Part shown: one piece after another, positions 1 through 9,413 of the stretch
Layout: every line of letters begins with the position of its first letter
Position numbering within the stretch: the stretch's first letter is position 1
Assembly (NCBI GenBank): GCA_003553565.1
Contig: PWER01000099.1
Location: forward strand, 1 to 32,183
Length of the DNA stretch: 32,183 nucleotides
Origin: Nitriliruptoria bacterium
Lineage (GTDB): Bacteria > Actinomycetota > Nitriliruptoria > Euzebyales > Egibacteraceae
Reading direction: 5' to 3'
Position numbers and translations under genes: made by a program
Notes under the pieces: model-generated
Databases searched by the model: none
What the model was told of the DNA's origin: nothing
What the model saw: the letters and a program-made list of their open reading frames with translations, nothing else

Positions 1-45
1 AGGCCGGTCACCACCCCGGTGCCGACCGCGATCAAAGGACTGGAC

Positions 46-2640
46 GTGCGGGCCCGATCGCTCCTGACGCTGGCGTGCGCAGCGGCGATCCTCGTCCTCG
101 GCGCCGTCGCGCCGGTGGCCGGAGCTGGCGACCTCCGCGTCACCCCCGAGACCGTCCACCGCACCGTCGAGGGGGTGCCCGCGGCGCGGGACGCCGCCGG
201 CGCCCCGGTCACCATCGACGAGGTCCCAGCAGGCGCCCACCCGGCACCGACCGACGACGCGGTGTCCGCGGCGGCCTCCCCGGAGCCCGAGCCCGACCCC
301 GAGCCCGACGCCGACGGCCTGGCCAGCGACGCCGACGACCCAGCCGGCGACGCCCAAGCGCCCGACGCCGAGGGCCCATGGCGCCTCAGCGCGCCGTACG
401 CGCCCGACATCGCGTTCTCCCTGCTCGGCCTGCGCCTGCCCGACGGGGCAGCCGCCGCGGTGCGGCATCGCCAGGACGGCGGGCCGTGGAGCGCCTGGGA
501 GGGCGTGCACGTCCACCCCGGCGAGGGTCCCACGCCCGAGGCTGCGGCCACCGCCGCCGAGCCCGCGGATGAGACCGACGAGACCGACGAGACCGACGGC
601 GACCCCCGCCGTGACGCGCAGGGCCGCTGGCACAGCCTGCCGGTGTGGACCGGCCCGGCCGACGAGCTCCAGCTGCGCGTGGCCGGCGCCGACCCCGAGG
701 ACGTCGGTGTGGTGGTGGTCGACGGCCTCGGGCAGAACCGCACGGTGGGCGAGCGCACCAGCGACGCCCTGCGCGCGGTGGCCGACGCCGTGCGCGCCCC
801 CGGGCAGCCGGCGGTGGCCAGCGTCACCCAGCCGCGCATCGTCACCCGCAGCGAGTGGGGCGCGCGGGCCAGCGGCTCGCCCAGCTACGCCAGCGAGGCG
901 CGCGCGGCGGTGCTGCACCACACCGTCAACGGCAACACCTACAGCCAGCAGCAGGCGCCGGCGGTGGTGCGCAGCATCCAGAGCTACCACCTCGACGGCA
1001 ACGGCTGGAAGGACATCGGCTACAACTTCCTGATCGACCGGTTCGGCACCATCTACGAGGGGCGCGCCGGCGGCATCACGCGCCCGGTCATCGGTGCCCA
1101 CGCCGGCGGCAGCAATGCCGGGTCGATCGGCGTGGCGTTCATGGGCCAGCACCACGCCGCGCTGTCCAGCCCCGCCTACGCGCCGCTGCCGGCTGCAGCG
1201 GAGGGCTCGGCGATCGACCTGCTGTCCTGGCTGTTCCAGGAGCACCGCATCGACGCGACCACCGGGACCACCCTGCAGGGCGGCACCGCCTTCCCGACCT
1301 GGTCCAACCGGATCCTGGGCCACGGCAGCGTCTCCCCCACCAGCTGCCCGGGCAGCGGGGTGAACACCCGCTTGCCGGTCATCCGCGAGGGCGTGGTGGA
1401 CAACGCGCCCGAGCCGATCCTGTCGGTCGACGCTCCCGCCGAGGACCACCTGCTGTCCGAGGGCGAGGCCCTGACGGTCACCGGCGACCTGGACCCGCCG
1501 GGCGCCTGGACCGCCACCGTGGTCGACGACGTCGGCCGCGAGCTGCACCGCTCCGAAGGCTGGGGCTCGCGCGCCACGCTGACGTGGACCCCCAACGGGG
1601 ATGCGCTGGGAGCGCTGACCTGGACGATCACCGCCCAGGACCGCCCCGACCAGTCGGGGTCGGTGTGGCGCCCCGACCCGCGTGTGGAGCGCGTCGGCGG
1701 CGCCGAGCGCACCGAGACCGCCGCGCTGCTTGCCACCCGCGGGTGGCCCGACGGGGCCGAGCACGTCGTCTTGGCCTCGGCCGCGGACTTCCCCGACGCG
1801 CTGGCAGCGGGACCGCTGGCCGGCGCGCTGGACGCGCCGCTGCTGACCGTCAGCCCCGACGGGGCCTCGGCCGCGGTCACCGACGCGCTCACCGCGCTCG
1901 ATCCTGACGCCCTGACGGTCGTGGGCGGCACGCGGGCGCTGCCCCCTGCCGTGGTCGCCGAGGCCGCCGCTGCGGCGGGCGTGCCCTCGGAGGCGATCAC
2001 GCGCCATGCCGGCGCCAACCGGTTCGCCACCGCCGCCGAGGTCGCCGCTGCGGTCATCGAGCGCACCGAGGCCCGGGCCGCGCTGGTGGCCCTGGGCACC
2101 CACCCCCAGCGCAACCGCGCCTGGCCCGACGCGCTGATGGCGGGCTTCCACGGCGCGGTCTCCGGGCTGCCGGTGCTGCTGGTCACCCCGGACCAGGTGC
2201 CCGAGGCGACCGCGAGCGCGCTGGTCGACCTCGACGGCGCGACCCTGGTCGGCGGCACCGCGGCGATCCCCGATCCGGTGGCCGACGACATCGCCGCGCT
2301 GGCGCCGCTGGATGCGCGTCTGGCCGGCGAGGACCGGTTTGCCACGGCCGTGGCGGTCGCCGACGATCCCCAGCTGGCCGAGGCGACCGACGGCCAGCAG
2401 CTGTGGGCCGCCACCGGCCGTGACTTCCCTGACGGGCTGGCCGCCGGCGTGGCCGCGGCCGCCGCTGGACAGCCCCTGGTGCTGGTGGACGGGGCCGCCG
2501 CCGAGACCGCAGCGGTCGACCTCTGGCTGGCCACAGCCATCCAGCGGCCCGTGACAGGGGTGGTGGTCGGCGGGGAGACCGCCATCAGCCGCGATGCCGC
2601 GCTCGCGCACGGGCGCCGCCTCGCCGACGACGAGGAGTGA
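46..2640 (+). CDS. Secreted N-acetylmuramoyl-L-alanine amidase (PGRP type) with three cell-wall-binding type 2 repeats
   Basis: A predicted exported zinc amidase that cleaves the bond between muramic acid and the stem peptide of peptidoglycan. I prefer the GTG at 46 (864 aa) over the in-frame GTG at 19, because AAAGGA at 34-39 sits 6 nt upstream and the protein then begins with a clean signal peptide ending near AGA. After an acidic linker (Glu/Pro/Asp runs, a TDE repeat) comes an amidase_2/PGRP domain at about residues 265-445. Its ligand pattern is complete: His291 in LHHT, Tyr326 in IGYNF, and His426 and Cys434 in GHGSVSPTSCPG, with the same His-to-Cys spacing as T7 lysozyme. Three cell-wall-binding type 2 repeats follow (about 548-650, 652-745, 757-855), each with an R(F)ATA-like start and an FPDALAAG-like core. 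These repeats normally hold proteins to wall polymers. A stem-loop follows the stop. Confidence 0.9.
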   Translation: MRARSLLTLACAAAILVLGAVAPVAGAGDLRVTPETVHRTVEGVPAARDAAGAPVTIDEVPAGAHPAPTDDAVSAAASPEPEPDPEPDADGLASDADDPAGDAQAPDAEGPWRLSAPYAPDIAFSLLGLRLPDGAAAAVRHRQDGGPWSAWEGVHVHPGEGPTPEAAATAAEPADETDETDETDGDPRRDAQGRWHSLPVWTGPADELQLRVAGADPEDVGVVVVDGLGQNRTVGERTSDALRAVADAVRAPGQPAVASVTQPRIVTRSEWGARASGSPSYASEARAAVLHHTVNGNTYSQQQAPAVVRSIQSYHLDGNGWKDIGYNFLIDRFGTIYEGRAGGITRPVIGAHAGGSNAGSIGVAFMGQHHAALSSPAYAPLPAAAEGSAIDLLSWLFQEHRIDATTGTTLQGGTAFPTWSNRILGHGSVSPTSCPGSGVNTRLPVIREGVVDNAPEPILSVDAPAEDHLLSEGEALTVTGDLDPPGAWTATVVDDVGRELHRSEGWGSRATLTWTPNGDALGALTWTITAQDRPDQSGSVWRPDPRVERVGGAERTETAALLATRGWPDGAEHVVLASAADFPDALAAGPLAGALDAPLLTVSPDGASAAVTDALTALDPDALTVVGGTRALPPAVVAEAAAAAGVPSEAITRHAGANRFATAAEVAAAVIERTEARAALVALGTHPQRNRAWPDALMAGFHGAVSGLPVLLVTPDQVPEATASALVDLDGATLVGGTAAIPDPVADDIAALAPLDARLAGEDRFATAVAVADDPQLAEATDGQQLWAATGRDFPDGLAAGVAAAAAGQPLVLVDGAAAETAAVDLWLATAIQRPVTGVVVGGETAISRDAALAHGRRLADDEE

Positions 2641-2641
2641 G

Positions 2642-2669
2642 GCGGCGCGGCGTGACCACGCGGCGCCGC
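2642..2669 (+). terminator. Stem-loop after the amidase gene
   Basis: A 13-bp stem with one mismatch begins two bases after the amidase stop (arms 2642-2654 and 2657-2669). There is no T-run, as is common for terminators in very GC-rich genomes. It is likely a transcription end or mRNA 3' stabiliser. Its right side is close to the promoter of the next gene. Confidence 0.5.
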
Positions 2670-2678
2670 GGGTAGCCT
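2652..2678 (+). promoter_or_regulatory. Possible promoter of the ABC exporter operon
   Basis: TAGCCT at 2673-2678 fits the actinobacterial -10 pattern TANNNT, with a weak -35-like GTGACC at 2652-2657 (15-nt spacer, shorter than usual). A start site near 2685 would give a leader of about 33 nt containing the GAGG ribosome-binding site. Confidence 0.35.
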
Positions 2679-2717
2679 CGCAAGGGTCCCCATCCCACCC
2701 CCTGCCGAGGTCGCCCG

Positions 2718-3661
<944 letters not shown>

Positions 3662-3665
<4 letters not shown>

Positions 3666-4486
3666 CCGCGACGCGGGAGGCCGCGCCCCAGGCGCTCACC
3701 CGCGACCAGTCGGTCCTGACGCGGCTGCGTTGGACGGCCTCGGACGCCGCGGTGGTCACCGGACGCAACCTGCGGCACTTCGTGCGTCAGCCGCAGCTGC
3801 TGCTGTTCTCGACGGTGCAGCCGGTCATGTTCGTGCTGCTGTTCGCGTTCGTGTTCGACGGGGCGATCGACGTGCCCACCGACGACTACCTGCAGTACCT
3901 GCTGCCGGGCATCTTCGTGCAGTCGGTGGCGTTCCGCGCCGGGCAGACGGCCGTGGGGCTCGCCGAGGACCTCGACCGCGGCGTGATCGACCGGTTCCGC
4001 ACGCTGCCGATGGCCCGCAGCGCGGTGCTGGCCGGACGCACCTTCGCCGACCTGATCCGCAACCTGTCGATCGTGGTGCTCATGGCCGGCGTGGGGCTGC
4101 TGATCGGCTTCCGCTTCGAGGCCGGCCCGGCCATGGCGCTCGCCGCGATCCTCGTGGTGAGCGTGTTCGGCTATGCGCTGAGCTGGGTGTTCGCCTACGT
4201 CGGCCTGCGCGCCAAGGGCGCCGAGGCCGCCCAGTCGGCCGGGTTCGTGGTCATGTTCCCGCTGGTGTTCGCCTCCAGCGTGTTCGTGCCGATCTCCTCC
4301 ATGCCGCCCTGGCTGGCGACCTTCGCCGGCGCGAGCCCGATCACCCACGCCGCCGACGCCGCCCGCGCCCTGTCGCTTGGCACTGGGCCCGCCCTGGCAC
4401 CGACGCTGCTGTCGCTGGCCTCGACCGCCGCGGTCCTGGCGGTGTTCGTCCCGCTGTCGGTGCGCGCCTACCGCCGCGCCCGCTAG
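3662..4486 (+). CDS. ABC-2 type permease, DrrB-like
   Basis: The membrane subunit partnering the DrrA-like ATPase, 274 aa. Its ATG overlaps the upstream stop by four bases. A charged cytoplasmic N-terminus of about 30 residues is followed by six hydrophobic segments, starting with [20 protein letters not shown] and ending at [15 protein letters not shown]. This is the ABC2_membrane arrangement, and the [14 protein letters not shown] stretch after the second helix is the usual coupling loop of DrrB proteins. Together the pair would make a homodimer-of-dimers efflux pump in the cytoplasmic membrane. Neither gene has an adjacent biosynthetic gene that would name a cargo. Confidence 0.9.
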
Positions 4487-4599
4487 CCCCCGACGCTGCA
4501 CGCCGCCGCCGGGCCCGGCAGGCTGACCACCCACCTTGGCCCGACAGCTCCCCGCGCCCCCGCTCCCAACCGCACCCGCAGGCACAGGAAGGATCACCG

Positions 4600-5610
4600 A
4601 TGCGCGTCGCCGTGTTCGCGACCAAGCCCTATGACGAGCGCTACCTCACCGCCGCCAACGAGCGCGGTGAGCACGGCCACGACCTGACGTTCTTCGAGAC
4701 GCGCCTGACGAGCGCGACCGCGCCGTTGGCCGACGGTCACGACGCGGTGTGCGCGTTCGTCAACGACGATCTCGGCGCGACCACGCTGCAGCACCTCCAT
4801 CATCTCGGCGTGTCGACGGTCGCGCTGCGCGCGTCGGGCTTCAACAACACCGACCTGCTGACCGCCGACCGGCTCGGCCTGACGGTGTGCCGCGTGCCCG
4901 CCTACTCGCCCTACGCGGTGGCCGAGCACACCCTGTCGCTGCTGCTGGCGCTCAACCGCAAGATCCACCGCGCCTGGAACCGGGTGCGCGAGCACAACTT
5001 CGCGCTGAACGGGCTGCTTGGCTTCGACATCAACGACAAGACCGTGGGGATCATCGGCACCGGGCAGATCGGCCGCGTGTTCGCGCGGATCATGCATGGG
5101 CTGGGTTGCCACATCCTCGCCTACGACCCCTACCCCAGCGACGAGATCACCGCCCTGGGCGGGGAGTACGTCGGCTTGAGCGACCTGTTCCGACGCAGCG
5201 ACATCATCAGCCTGCACACCCCGCTGACGCCCGAGACCTACCACCTCATCAACGGGCTGGCGATCGCCCAGATGAAGGACGGGGTGGTGCTGCTGAACAC
5301 CAGCCGCGGCGCGCTGGTGGAGACCGTCTCGGCCATCGAGGGGCTGAAGTCCGGCAAGATCGGCGCTCTGGGCCTCGACGTCTACGAGGAGGAGGGCGAC
5401 CTGTTCTTCGAGGACCTCTCCGACCAGGTCCTGCGCGACGACGTGTTCAGCCGCCTGCTGACCTTCCCCAACGTGGTGGTCACCGGCCATCAGGCGTTCT
5501 TCACCGACGAGGCGATGGCTCACATCGCCGAGACGACGCTGTCCAACCTCTCCAACCTCGAGACCGGCGAGGGGGAGGTCCACACCATCGGCCCGGAGAT
5601 GCTCGGCTGA
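4600..5610 (+). CDS. ldhA: D-2-hydroxyacid dehydrogenase, D-lactate dehydrogenase type
   Basis: A predicted cytoplasmic NAD-dependent enzyme interconverting pyruvate and D-lactate, 336 aa (E. coli LdhA is 329). The start ATG 4600 has AAGGA at 4589-4593. The Rossmann nucleotide site is GIIGTGQIG (about residue 151 on), followed after about 20 residues by the Asp in ILAYDPYP that selects NAD over NADP. The catalytic residues are present: Arg236 in NTSRGAL, Glu264 in DVYEEEGD and His297 in TGHQAF. The N-terminal [11 protein letters not shown] and FFETRL motifs and the [10 protein letters not shown] loop are characteristic of the LdhA branch of the 2-hydroxyacid dehydrogenase family. It is a stand-alone gene, 113 nt after the exporter operon and convergent with the hydrolase gene. 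The exact substrate is inferred. Confidence 0.88.
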   Translation: MRVAVFATKPYDERYLTAANERGEHGHDLTFFETRLTSATAPLADGHDAVCAFVNDDLGATTLQHLHHLGVSTVALRASGFNNTDLLTADRLGLTVCRVPAYSPYAVAEHTLSLLLALNRKIHRAWNRVREHNFALNGLLGFDINDKTVGIIGTGQIGRVFARIMHGLGCHILAYDPYPSDEITALGGEYVGLSDLFRRSDIISLHTPLTPETYHLINGLAIAQMKDGVVLLNTSRGALVETVSAIEGLKSGKIGALGLDVYEEEGDLFFEDLSDQVLRDDVFSRLLTFPNVVVTGHQAFFTDEAMAHIAETTLSNLSNLETGEGEVHTIGPEMLG

Positions 5611-5646
5611 CGCCGCAGCGCCCCTTGACGCTCGCGCCGCGCCGCG

Positions 5647-6456
5647 TCAGCGGACCGCGTCGCGCAGCTCGATGACGGTGTCCTCCAGCAGCGCGCCGTC
5701 GAGCCAGCGCGGGTCGTTGTGGCCGGCGTCGTCGAGGACCACCAGGTCCGCGCCAGCGGCCTCGGCCACCTCGCCGGACAGCTCGGCGGGCACGATGCGG
5801 TCCTGCTCACCGGCCAGCACCCGCACCGCGACGTCGTCGTCGAGCCCGGCGATCTGCGCGGCCACCGGGTAGCGGTCGGGCAGCAGCCAGGCGGGCACGC
5901 CGGGCAGCCCGTAGGCCGCCGCCGCGGCCCGCGCCAGCGACGGGAACGGCGAGCGCAGCAGCAGCCCGTCGGGGGGCTGATCGGTGGCCAGGCCAGCGGC
6001 CACGGCTGCTCCGAGCGACTCGCCGAGGTAGAGCACCGGCGCGTCGCGGCCGTCCTCGCGCGCCTCGAGCCAGTCCCGCGCGGCGCGGGCATCGCGGCGC
6101 AGACCGTCCTCATTGGGGCGTCCTGGGTTGCCAGCGTAGCCGCGGTAGTCCACCAGCAGCGCGCCGATGCCGGCCTCGGCCAGCAGCCGTCCCAGCGGCT
6201 CGCGGTGCGCGCGGGTGCCGGCGTTGCCGGGCAGCACGATCGCCGCGGCCTGCAGCTCGCCCTGCGGGGGCACCCACCACGCGCCGAGGGCCAGGTCGTC
6301 CTCGGTGCGCAGCGTGACCTCCTCGACGTCTGCCGGAGCGCTTGGCTCCGTGCCGCTGGCGAGGTAGAGCATCGGGCGCTGCAGCAGCATCACCAGCCCG
6401 CCGAAGGCCACCACGAGCCCGGCGAGCACGACCAGCCCGACGAGCACGCGCCTCAC
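5647..6456 (-). CDS. Membrane-anchored alpha/beta hydrolase (BEM46/YfhR-like)
   Basis: A 269-aa predicted serine hydrolase. The start is GTG at 6456, overlapping the SURF1 stop (GTGA), so the two are translationally coupled; longer upstream readings run through SURF1 in another frame. One N-terminal membrane helix (about residues 4-25) precedes the hydrolase domain. The oxyanion/cap region is IVLPGNAGTRAHR, the DYRGYAGNPG strand is typical of this subfamily, and the triad is visible: Ser147 in GESLG, Asp219 in EQDRIV and His246 in DAGHND. The family includes lipases, esterases and peptidase S33-like enzymes of unknown natural substrate. The anchor implies activity at or near the membrane. Its coupling to SURF1 is positional only and does not prove a role in oxidase assembly. 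Confidence 0.85.
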   Translation of the reverse strand: MRRVLVGLVVLAGLVVAFGGLVMLLQRPMLYLASGTEPSAPADVEEVTLRTEDDLALGAWWVPPQGELQAAAIVLPGNAGTRAHREPLGRLLAEAGIGALLVDYRGYAGNPGRPNEDGLRRDARAARDWLEAREDGRDAPVLYLGESLGAAVAAGLATDQPPDGLLLRSPFPSLARAAAAAYGLPGVPAWLLPDRYPVAAQIAGLDDDVAVRVLAGEQDRIVPAELSGEVAEAAGADLVVLDDAGHNDPRWLDGALLEDTVIELRDAVR

Positions 6457-7196
6457 CCGCCGCGCCTCACGCGCCACAGCAGCACCGGGTAGCCGCCGGC
6501 GACCACGGTGGTGAAGATGAACCACTGCATGGCGTAGGAGAAGTGGTCGACGTCGGCGTGGTCGGGCACCGCGGGCGACCGCGGCAGGTCGCTTCCCTCG
6601 GCGGCAGCGCCCTCGCGGGCGTAGACCACCAGCGGCGGCAGGTCCACCTCCAGCGCGTCGGCGACGGCCTCGGGGTCGGGGGCGGACACGATCTCGGCGG
6701 CGTCCGCGCCGGCCCCGGTGGCACGCTCGCCCTCGCGCGGGCCGATGCGCCGGGCCGACTCGCCATCGACCAGCTCGCCCTCCAGCGTCACCTCGCCCTC
6801 GGGCGGCGGCGCCTGCGCCACCGGCGGGCCCTCGACGTCCTGGGGCACCCAGCCGCGATCGACGAGCACGGTGGGTCCGCCGTCGGCCTCGAACGGGGTG
6901 AGCACGTGGTGGCCGGGCTGCCCGCCCAGCGGGCGCGGCGACAGCAGCAGCTCGTCGTCTGGGCGCCACCGCCCGGTGAGCTCGACCGTGTGGTAGCGCA
7001 GCGCCTCGGGCTCGTCGTCGAGGGCATCGGCATCCAGCGGCGGCGCCTCGCCTCGCTCACGCTGCTCGGCCTCACGCGCCGCGGCGTCCTGGTGGCGGTC
7101 GAGCTGCCAGACCCCCAGCGCCGGGAAGCTCACGATCACCGCCAGCACCAGGGCGTGACCCAGCAGCCACTTGGGCGTGAGGAAGCGGTGACGCAT
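6453..7196 (-). CDS. SURF1 family protein
   Basis: A 247-aa SURF1/Shy1-like membrane protein; the family helps assemble haem into cytochrome c oxidase. The start ATG 7196 gives the standard beginning RFLTPKWLLGH, then the first membrane helix ending in LGVWQLDRHQ. The large extracytoplasmic domain contains the conserved G.W and VDRGWVP motifs (about residues 116-123 for the latter). A second membrane helix near the C-terminus (about 218-240) contains YAMQWFIFT, matching the usual YxxQWxxF signature. No cytochrome oxidase subunit is present in the window, so the gene lies apart from the complex it would serve. No clear ribosome-binding site precedes the ATG. It is divergent from the DICT-domain gene across 171 bp. 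Confidence 0.9.
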   Translation of the reverse strand: MRHRFLTPKWLLGHALVLAVIVSFPALGVWQLDRHQDAAAREAEQRERGEAPPLDADALDDEPEALRYHTVELTGRWRPDDELLLSPRPLGGQPGHHVLTPFEADGGPTVLVDRGWVPQDVEGPPVAQAPPPEGEVTLEGELVDGESARRIGPREGERATGAGADAAEIVSAPDPEAVADALEVDLPPLVVYAREGAAAEGSDLPRSPAVPDHADVDHFSYAMQWFIFTTVVAGGYPVLLWRVRRGG

Positions 7197-7367
7197 GGTC
7201 GACGGCTCGGTTGCACGGGGGCGGATCGGTCGCGCTCCAGTGTGCCGCGCCGCATGTCGGCTCCCCCACCCACCTGCACGATCGTCGCGTGCGGCACCGG
7301 CCAGCAGCCTCGTGTGCGCGCGCAGCGCCGACCACCCTGGCAGGCGTCGCTGTGGCAACCTGGCCTC

Positions 7368-7925
7368 ATGGACTGGCGGCGGCACCCGCGCGACGACGAC
7401 CTCGACCCCGACGGCGTCGGCGACTTCCTCGAGCGGCTCGGGGGCCTCATCGGCGAGCCGGCACCCGAGGGCATCCAGTTCCTGCACGATGCGCGCCAGA
7501 TGCTGCAGAGCTCCCGCGAGATCGAGGCCAGCGCCCTGGGCAGCGGCGACGAGCTGCTTGTCGGCTTCCAGACGGCCGACAAGCTCGAGCGCGAGGCCGA
7601 CACCTACCGCGGCATCACCCGTGGCGGCACCCAGGTGATCGCCTTCGGGGAGGGCGAGCCGCGCGTGTCGATCCCGGGCCTGGCGTGGGTGCCGCTGCCC
7701 GAGGACCCGCACGCGCTGGCCAACCAGTGGTTCCTGGTGGCGCGACAGCCGCAGCCGGTGGCCTTCGTGGGGTTCGACACCTCTGACCCCGAGCGGCGCG
7801 GCATCGGTCCGGCCGGCGCGGCGACGCGCACCTGGGAGGGGTTCTGGACCGAGGATCCGCGTGTGGTCGAGGCGCTGCGCGACCACCTCGGAGGTCTGGC
7901 CGTCGACCGGCTGGCGCCGGCGTGA
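7368..7925 (+). CDS. DICT-domain sensory protein
   Basis: A 185-aa soluble protein that I assign to the DICT sensory family, found in diguanylate cyclases and two-component proteins. About 60 N-terminal charged residues precede the domain. The core LEREADTYRGI, followed by QVIAFGEGEP, the PGLAWVPLPEDPHALANQWFLVA strand pattern (position about 103-125) and the closing WEGFWTEDPRVVEALRDHL (about 158-176), fit the family pattern as I remember it. It stands alone with no effector domain. No good ribosome-binding site is seen. CAACCT at 7356-7361 ends 6 nt before the ATG, which could be the -10 of a leaderless message. It lies 30 nt upstream of the UppP-like gene, so the two are probably co-transcribed. 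Confidence 0.65.
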   Translation: MDWRRHPRDDDLDPDGVGDFLERLGGLIGEPAPEGIQFLHDARQMLQSSREIEASALGSGDELLVGFQTADKLEREADTYRGITRGGTQVIAFGEGEPRVSIPGLAWVPLPEDPHALANQWFLVARQPQPVAFVGFDTSDPERRGIGPAGAATRTWEGFWTEDPRVVEALRDHLGGLAVDRLAPA

Positions 7926-7955
7926 GCGTCGCGACCCGCCGGTGACCGCGCGCTC

Positions 7956-8831
7956 ATGACCATCCTCGAGGGGATCATCCTGGGCCTGGTCCAGGGCGTG
8001 TTCATGTTCGTGCCCGTGAGCTCGACGAGCCCCCTCGCCCTGACCCAGCAGCTCATGGCGACGCTCGGCTCGGACCTGCCGCCACCCGACGCCCCCGAGC
8101 TGATCCTGTTCGACCTGGTGGTCCACGTCGGCACGCTCGTGTCGATCGCGGTGGTCATGTGGACCAGCCTGCGTCGCGTGATCGTCGGCGGGCTCGCCGA
8201 CCTGCGCGATCGGCTGGGCGGCCCCGGCACCCGCGAGGGCCGCTACCTGCGCCTGATCGCGCTGGGGGTGATCACCGTGGGCGTCACCGGCGTGCTCGGG
8301 CTGGCGGTGCGCGCGTGGCTCGTCGGCGTGTTCGCGCTGCCGCTGGTGATCGGCGCGAACCTGGTGCTCACCGGGGCGATCCTGTGGTGGACCGACGGCG
8401 CCGGTCCGCGGTGGCGCGGCCTGCGGGACATCACCCCGTGGCTGGCGGTCCTGATCGGGGTGGCGCAGGCCGCAGCGCTGCTGCCCGGCCTGTCGCGCAG
8501 CGGCCTGACGATCGCGATCGCGCTGGCGCTGGGGCTCCGGCGCCGCTGGGCCGCCGAGTACAGCTTCCTGGTGGCGATCCCCACCATCCTCGCCGCCACC
8601 GGGCTGGAGACGCTGCTGTCGCTGCGCGAGGGCGTCGTCGTTGACCTCGGCGCGTTCGCTGCGGGCTTCGTGGTGGCTGCGGTGGTCGGGGCGGTGGCGC
8701 TCAAGGCGGTGCTGGTGCTGCTGTACCGGGCGCGCTTCCGCGTGTTCTCGGTGTATGTGTGGCTGCTCGCTGCCAGCGTCGGCGCCGCCATCGTGCTGGG
8801 CGTGCTGCCGCCCGGCGCGCTCGGCGGCTGA
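7956..8831 (+). CDS. BacA/UppP-like undecaprenyl-diphosphatase family protein with altered active site
   Basis: A 291-aa polytopic membrane protein clearly of the BacA/UppP family, which recycles the lipid carrier for wall synthesis by removing a phosphate from undecaprenyl diphosphate. Family marks are the N-terminal GIILGLVQG, PVSSTSPL (about residues 20-27), FDLVVHVGTL (52-61) and the second motif LPGLSRSGLTIA with Arg181. Key residues of the first motif differ: where E. coli UppP has Glu17, Glu21 and His30, this protein has Gln13 (a common alternative), Met17 and Pro26. Glu21 is reported essential in E. coli, so phosphatase activity by the standard route is doubtful. It may be a divergent paralogue with another substrate or a non-enzymatic role. 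No Shine-Dalgarno site is visible. Its stop lies three bases from that of the convergent DUF488 gene. Confidence 0.85.
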   Translation: MTILEGIILGLVQGVFMFVPVSSTSPLALTQQLMATLGSDLPPPDAPELILFDLVVHVGTLVSIAVVMWTSLRRVIVGGLADLRDRLGGPGTREGRYLRLIALGVITVGVTGVLGLAVRAWLVGVFALPLVIGANLVLTGAILWWTDGAGPRWRGLRDITPWLAVLIGVAQAAALLPGLSRSGLTIAIALALGLRRRWAAEYSFLVAIPTILAATGLETLLSLREGVVVDLGAFAAGFVVAAVVGAVALKAVLVLLYRARFRVFSVYVWLLAASVGAAIVLGVLPPGALGG

Positions 8832-8834
8832 CGC

Positions 8835-9413
8835 TCACGAGCCGGGCAGCGGCTGGTCGGCGGCGCGGTCCCAGCGCGCCACGCCGCCCTCGGCGCGCAC
8901 CCGCGGGTCGACCTCGTGGGGCTCGCGCGTGCCGTCGTGGCGCAGATGCACCACCGCCAGGCCGTGGACCACCACCAGCGCATCGGCGATGAGCCGACGG
9001 TGGCACCGGCGCCAGTCGCCCTCGGCGCACAGCACCGCGGTGGGCTCGGCGCGGGCCTGCTCGGCCAGCGCGGCCAGCGCCGCCCTCCCCTGCTCGCCGG
9101 CGAGGTGGTCGGCGTAGCCGCGCAGCGCCGGATCGCCCAGCGCGACGTGGGGTGAGCCCTGCTGGGCCTCGCGGCGCCCGCCGAGCGCCTCGGTCCAGGT
9201 GACGGCGATCCCGGCGGCGCCGAGCGCGGCGACCAGCGCCGGCCGGTTGGCATCGGGGTTGCGGCGGCTCGAGGGGGTGCGCCGGACATCGATCAGCCGG
9301 GCGACGCCCGCGCCGGCCAGCAGGCCCGCCAGCTCCTCGCCGGCCAGGAGCCCGTGACCGATCGTGGCCACCCGCCCCGGGGCGGCGCCGGTGCGATCAT
9401 GGGCGGTGTCCAT
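8835..9413 (-). CDS. DUF488 family protein
   Basis: A 192-aa soluble protein of the DUF488 family, whose biochemical role is not settled. The signature motifs are all present: TIGHG at the N-terminus, LIDVRRTPSSRRNPDANR (about residues 40-57), the GIAVTWTEALGG strand, and the CAEGDWRRCHRRLIAD motif with its Cys and His residues (about 130-145). The start is uncertain. ATG 9413 shares the tetranucleotide CATG with the divergent gene, while GTG 9371 (178 aa) begins immediately before TIGHG and may be the true start, with a GGGGCGG stretch ahead of it. It faces the UppP-like gene tail to tail. Confidence 0.85.
   Translation of the reverse strand: MDTAHDRTGAAPGRVATIGHGLLAGEELAGLLAGAGVARLIDVRRTPSSRRNPDANRPALVAALGAAGIAVTWTEALGGRREAQQGSPHVALGDPALRGYADHLAGEQGRAALAALAEQARAEPTAVLCAEGDWRRCHRRLIADALVVVHGLAVVHLRHDGTREPHEVDPRVRAEGGVARWDRAADQPLPGS

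Noticed and set aside
4508-4519. GCCGGGCCCGGC palindrome before the lactate dehydrogenase gene
   Set aside because: It has no spacer, and strings like this arise often by chance at this GC content. There is no promoter signal beside it.
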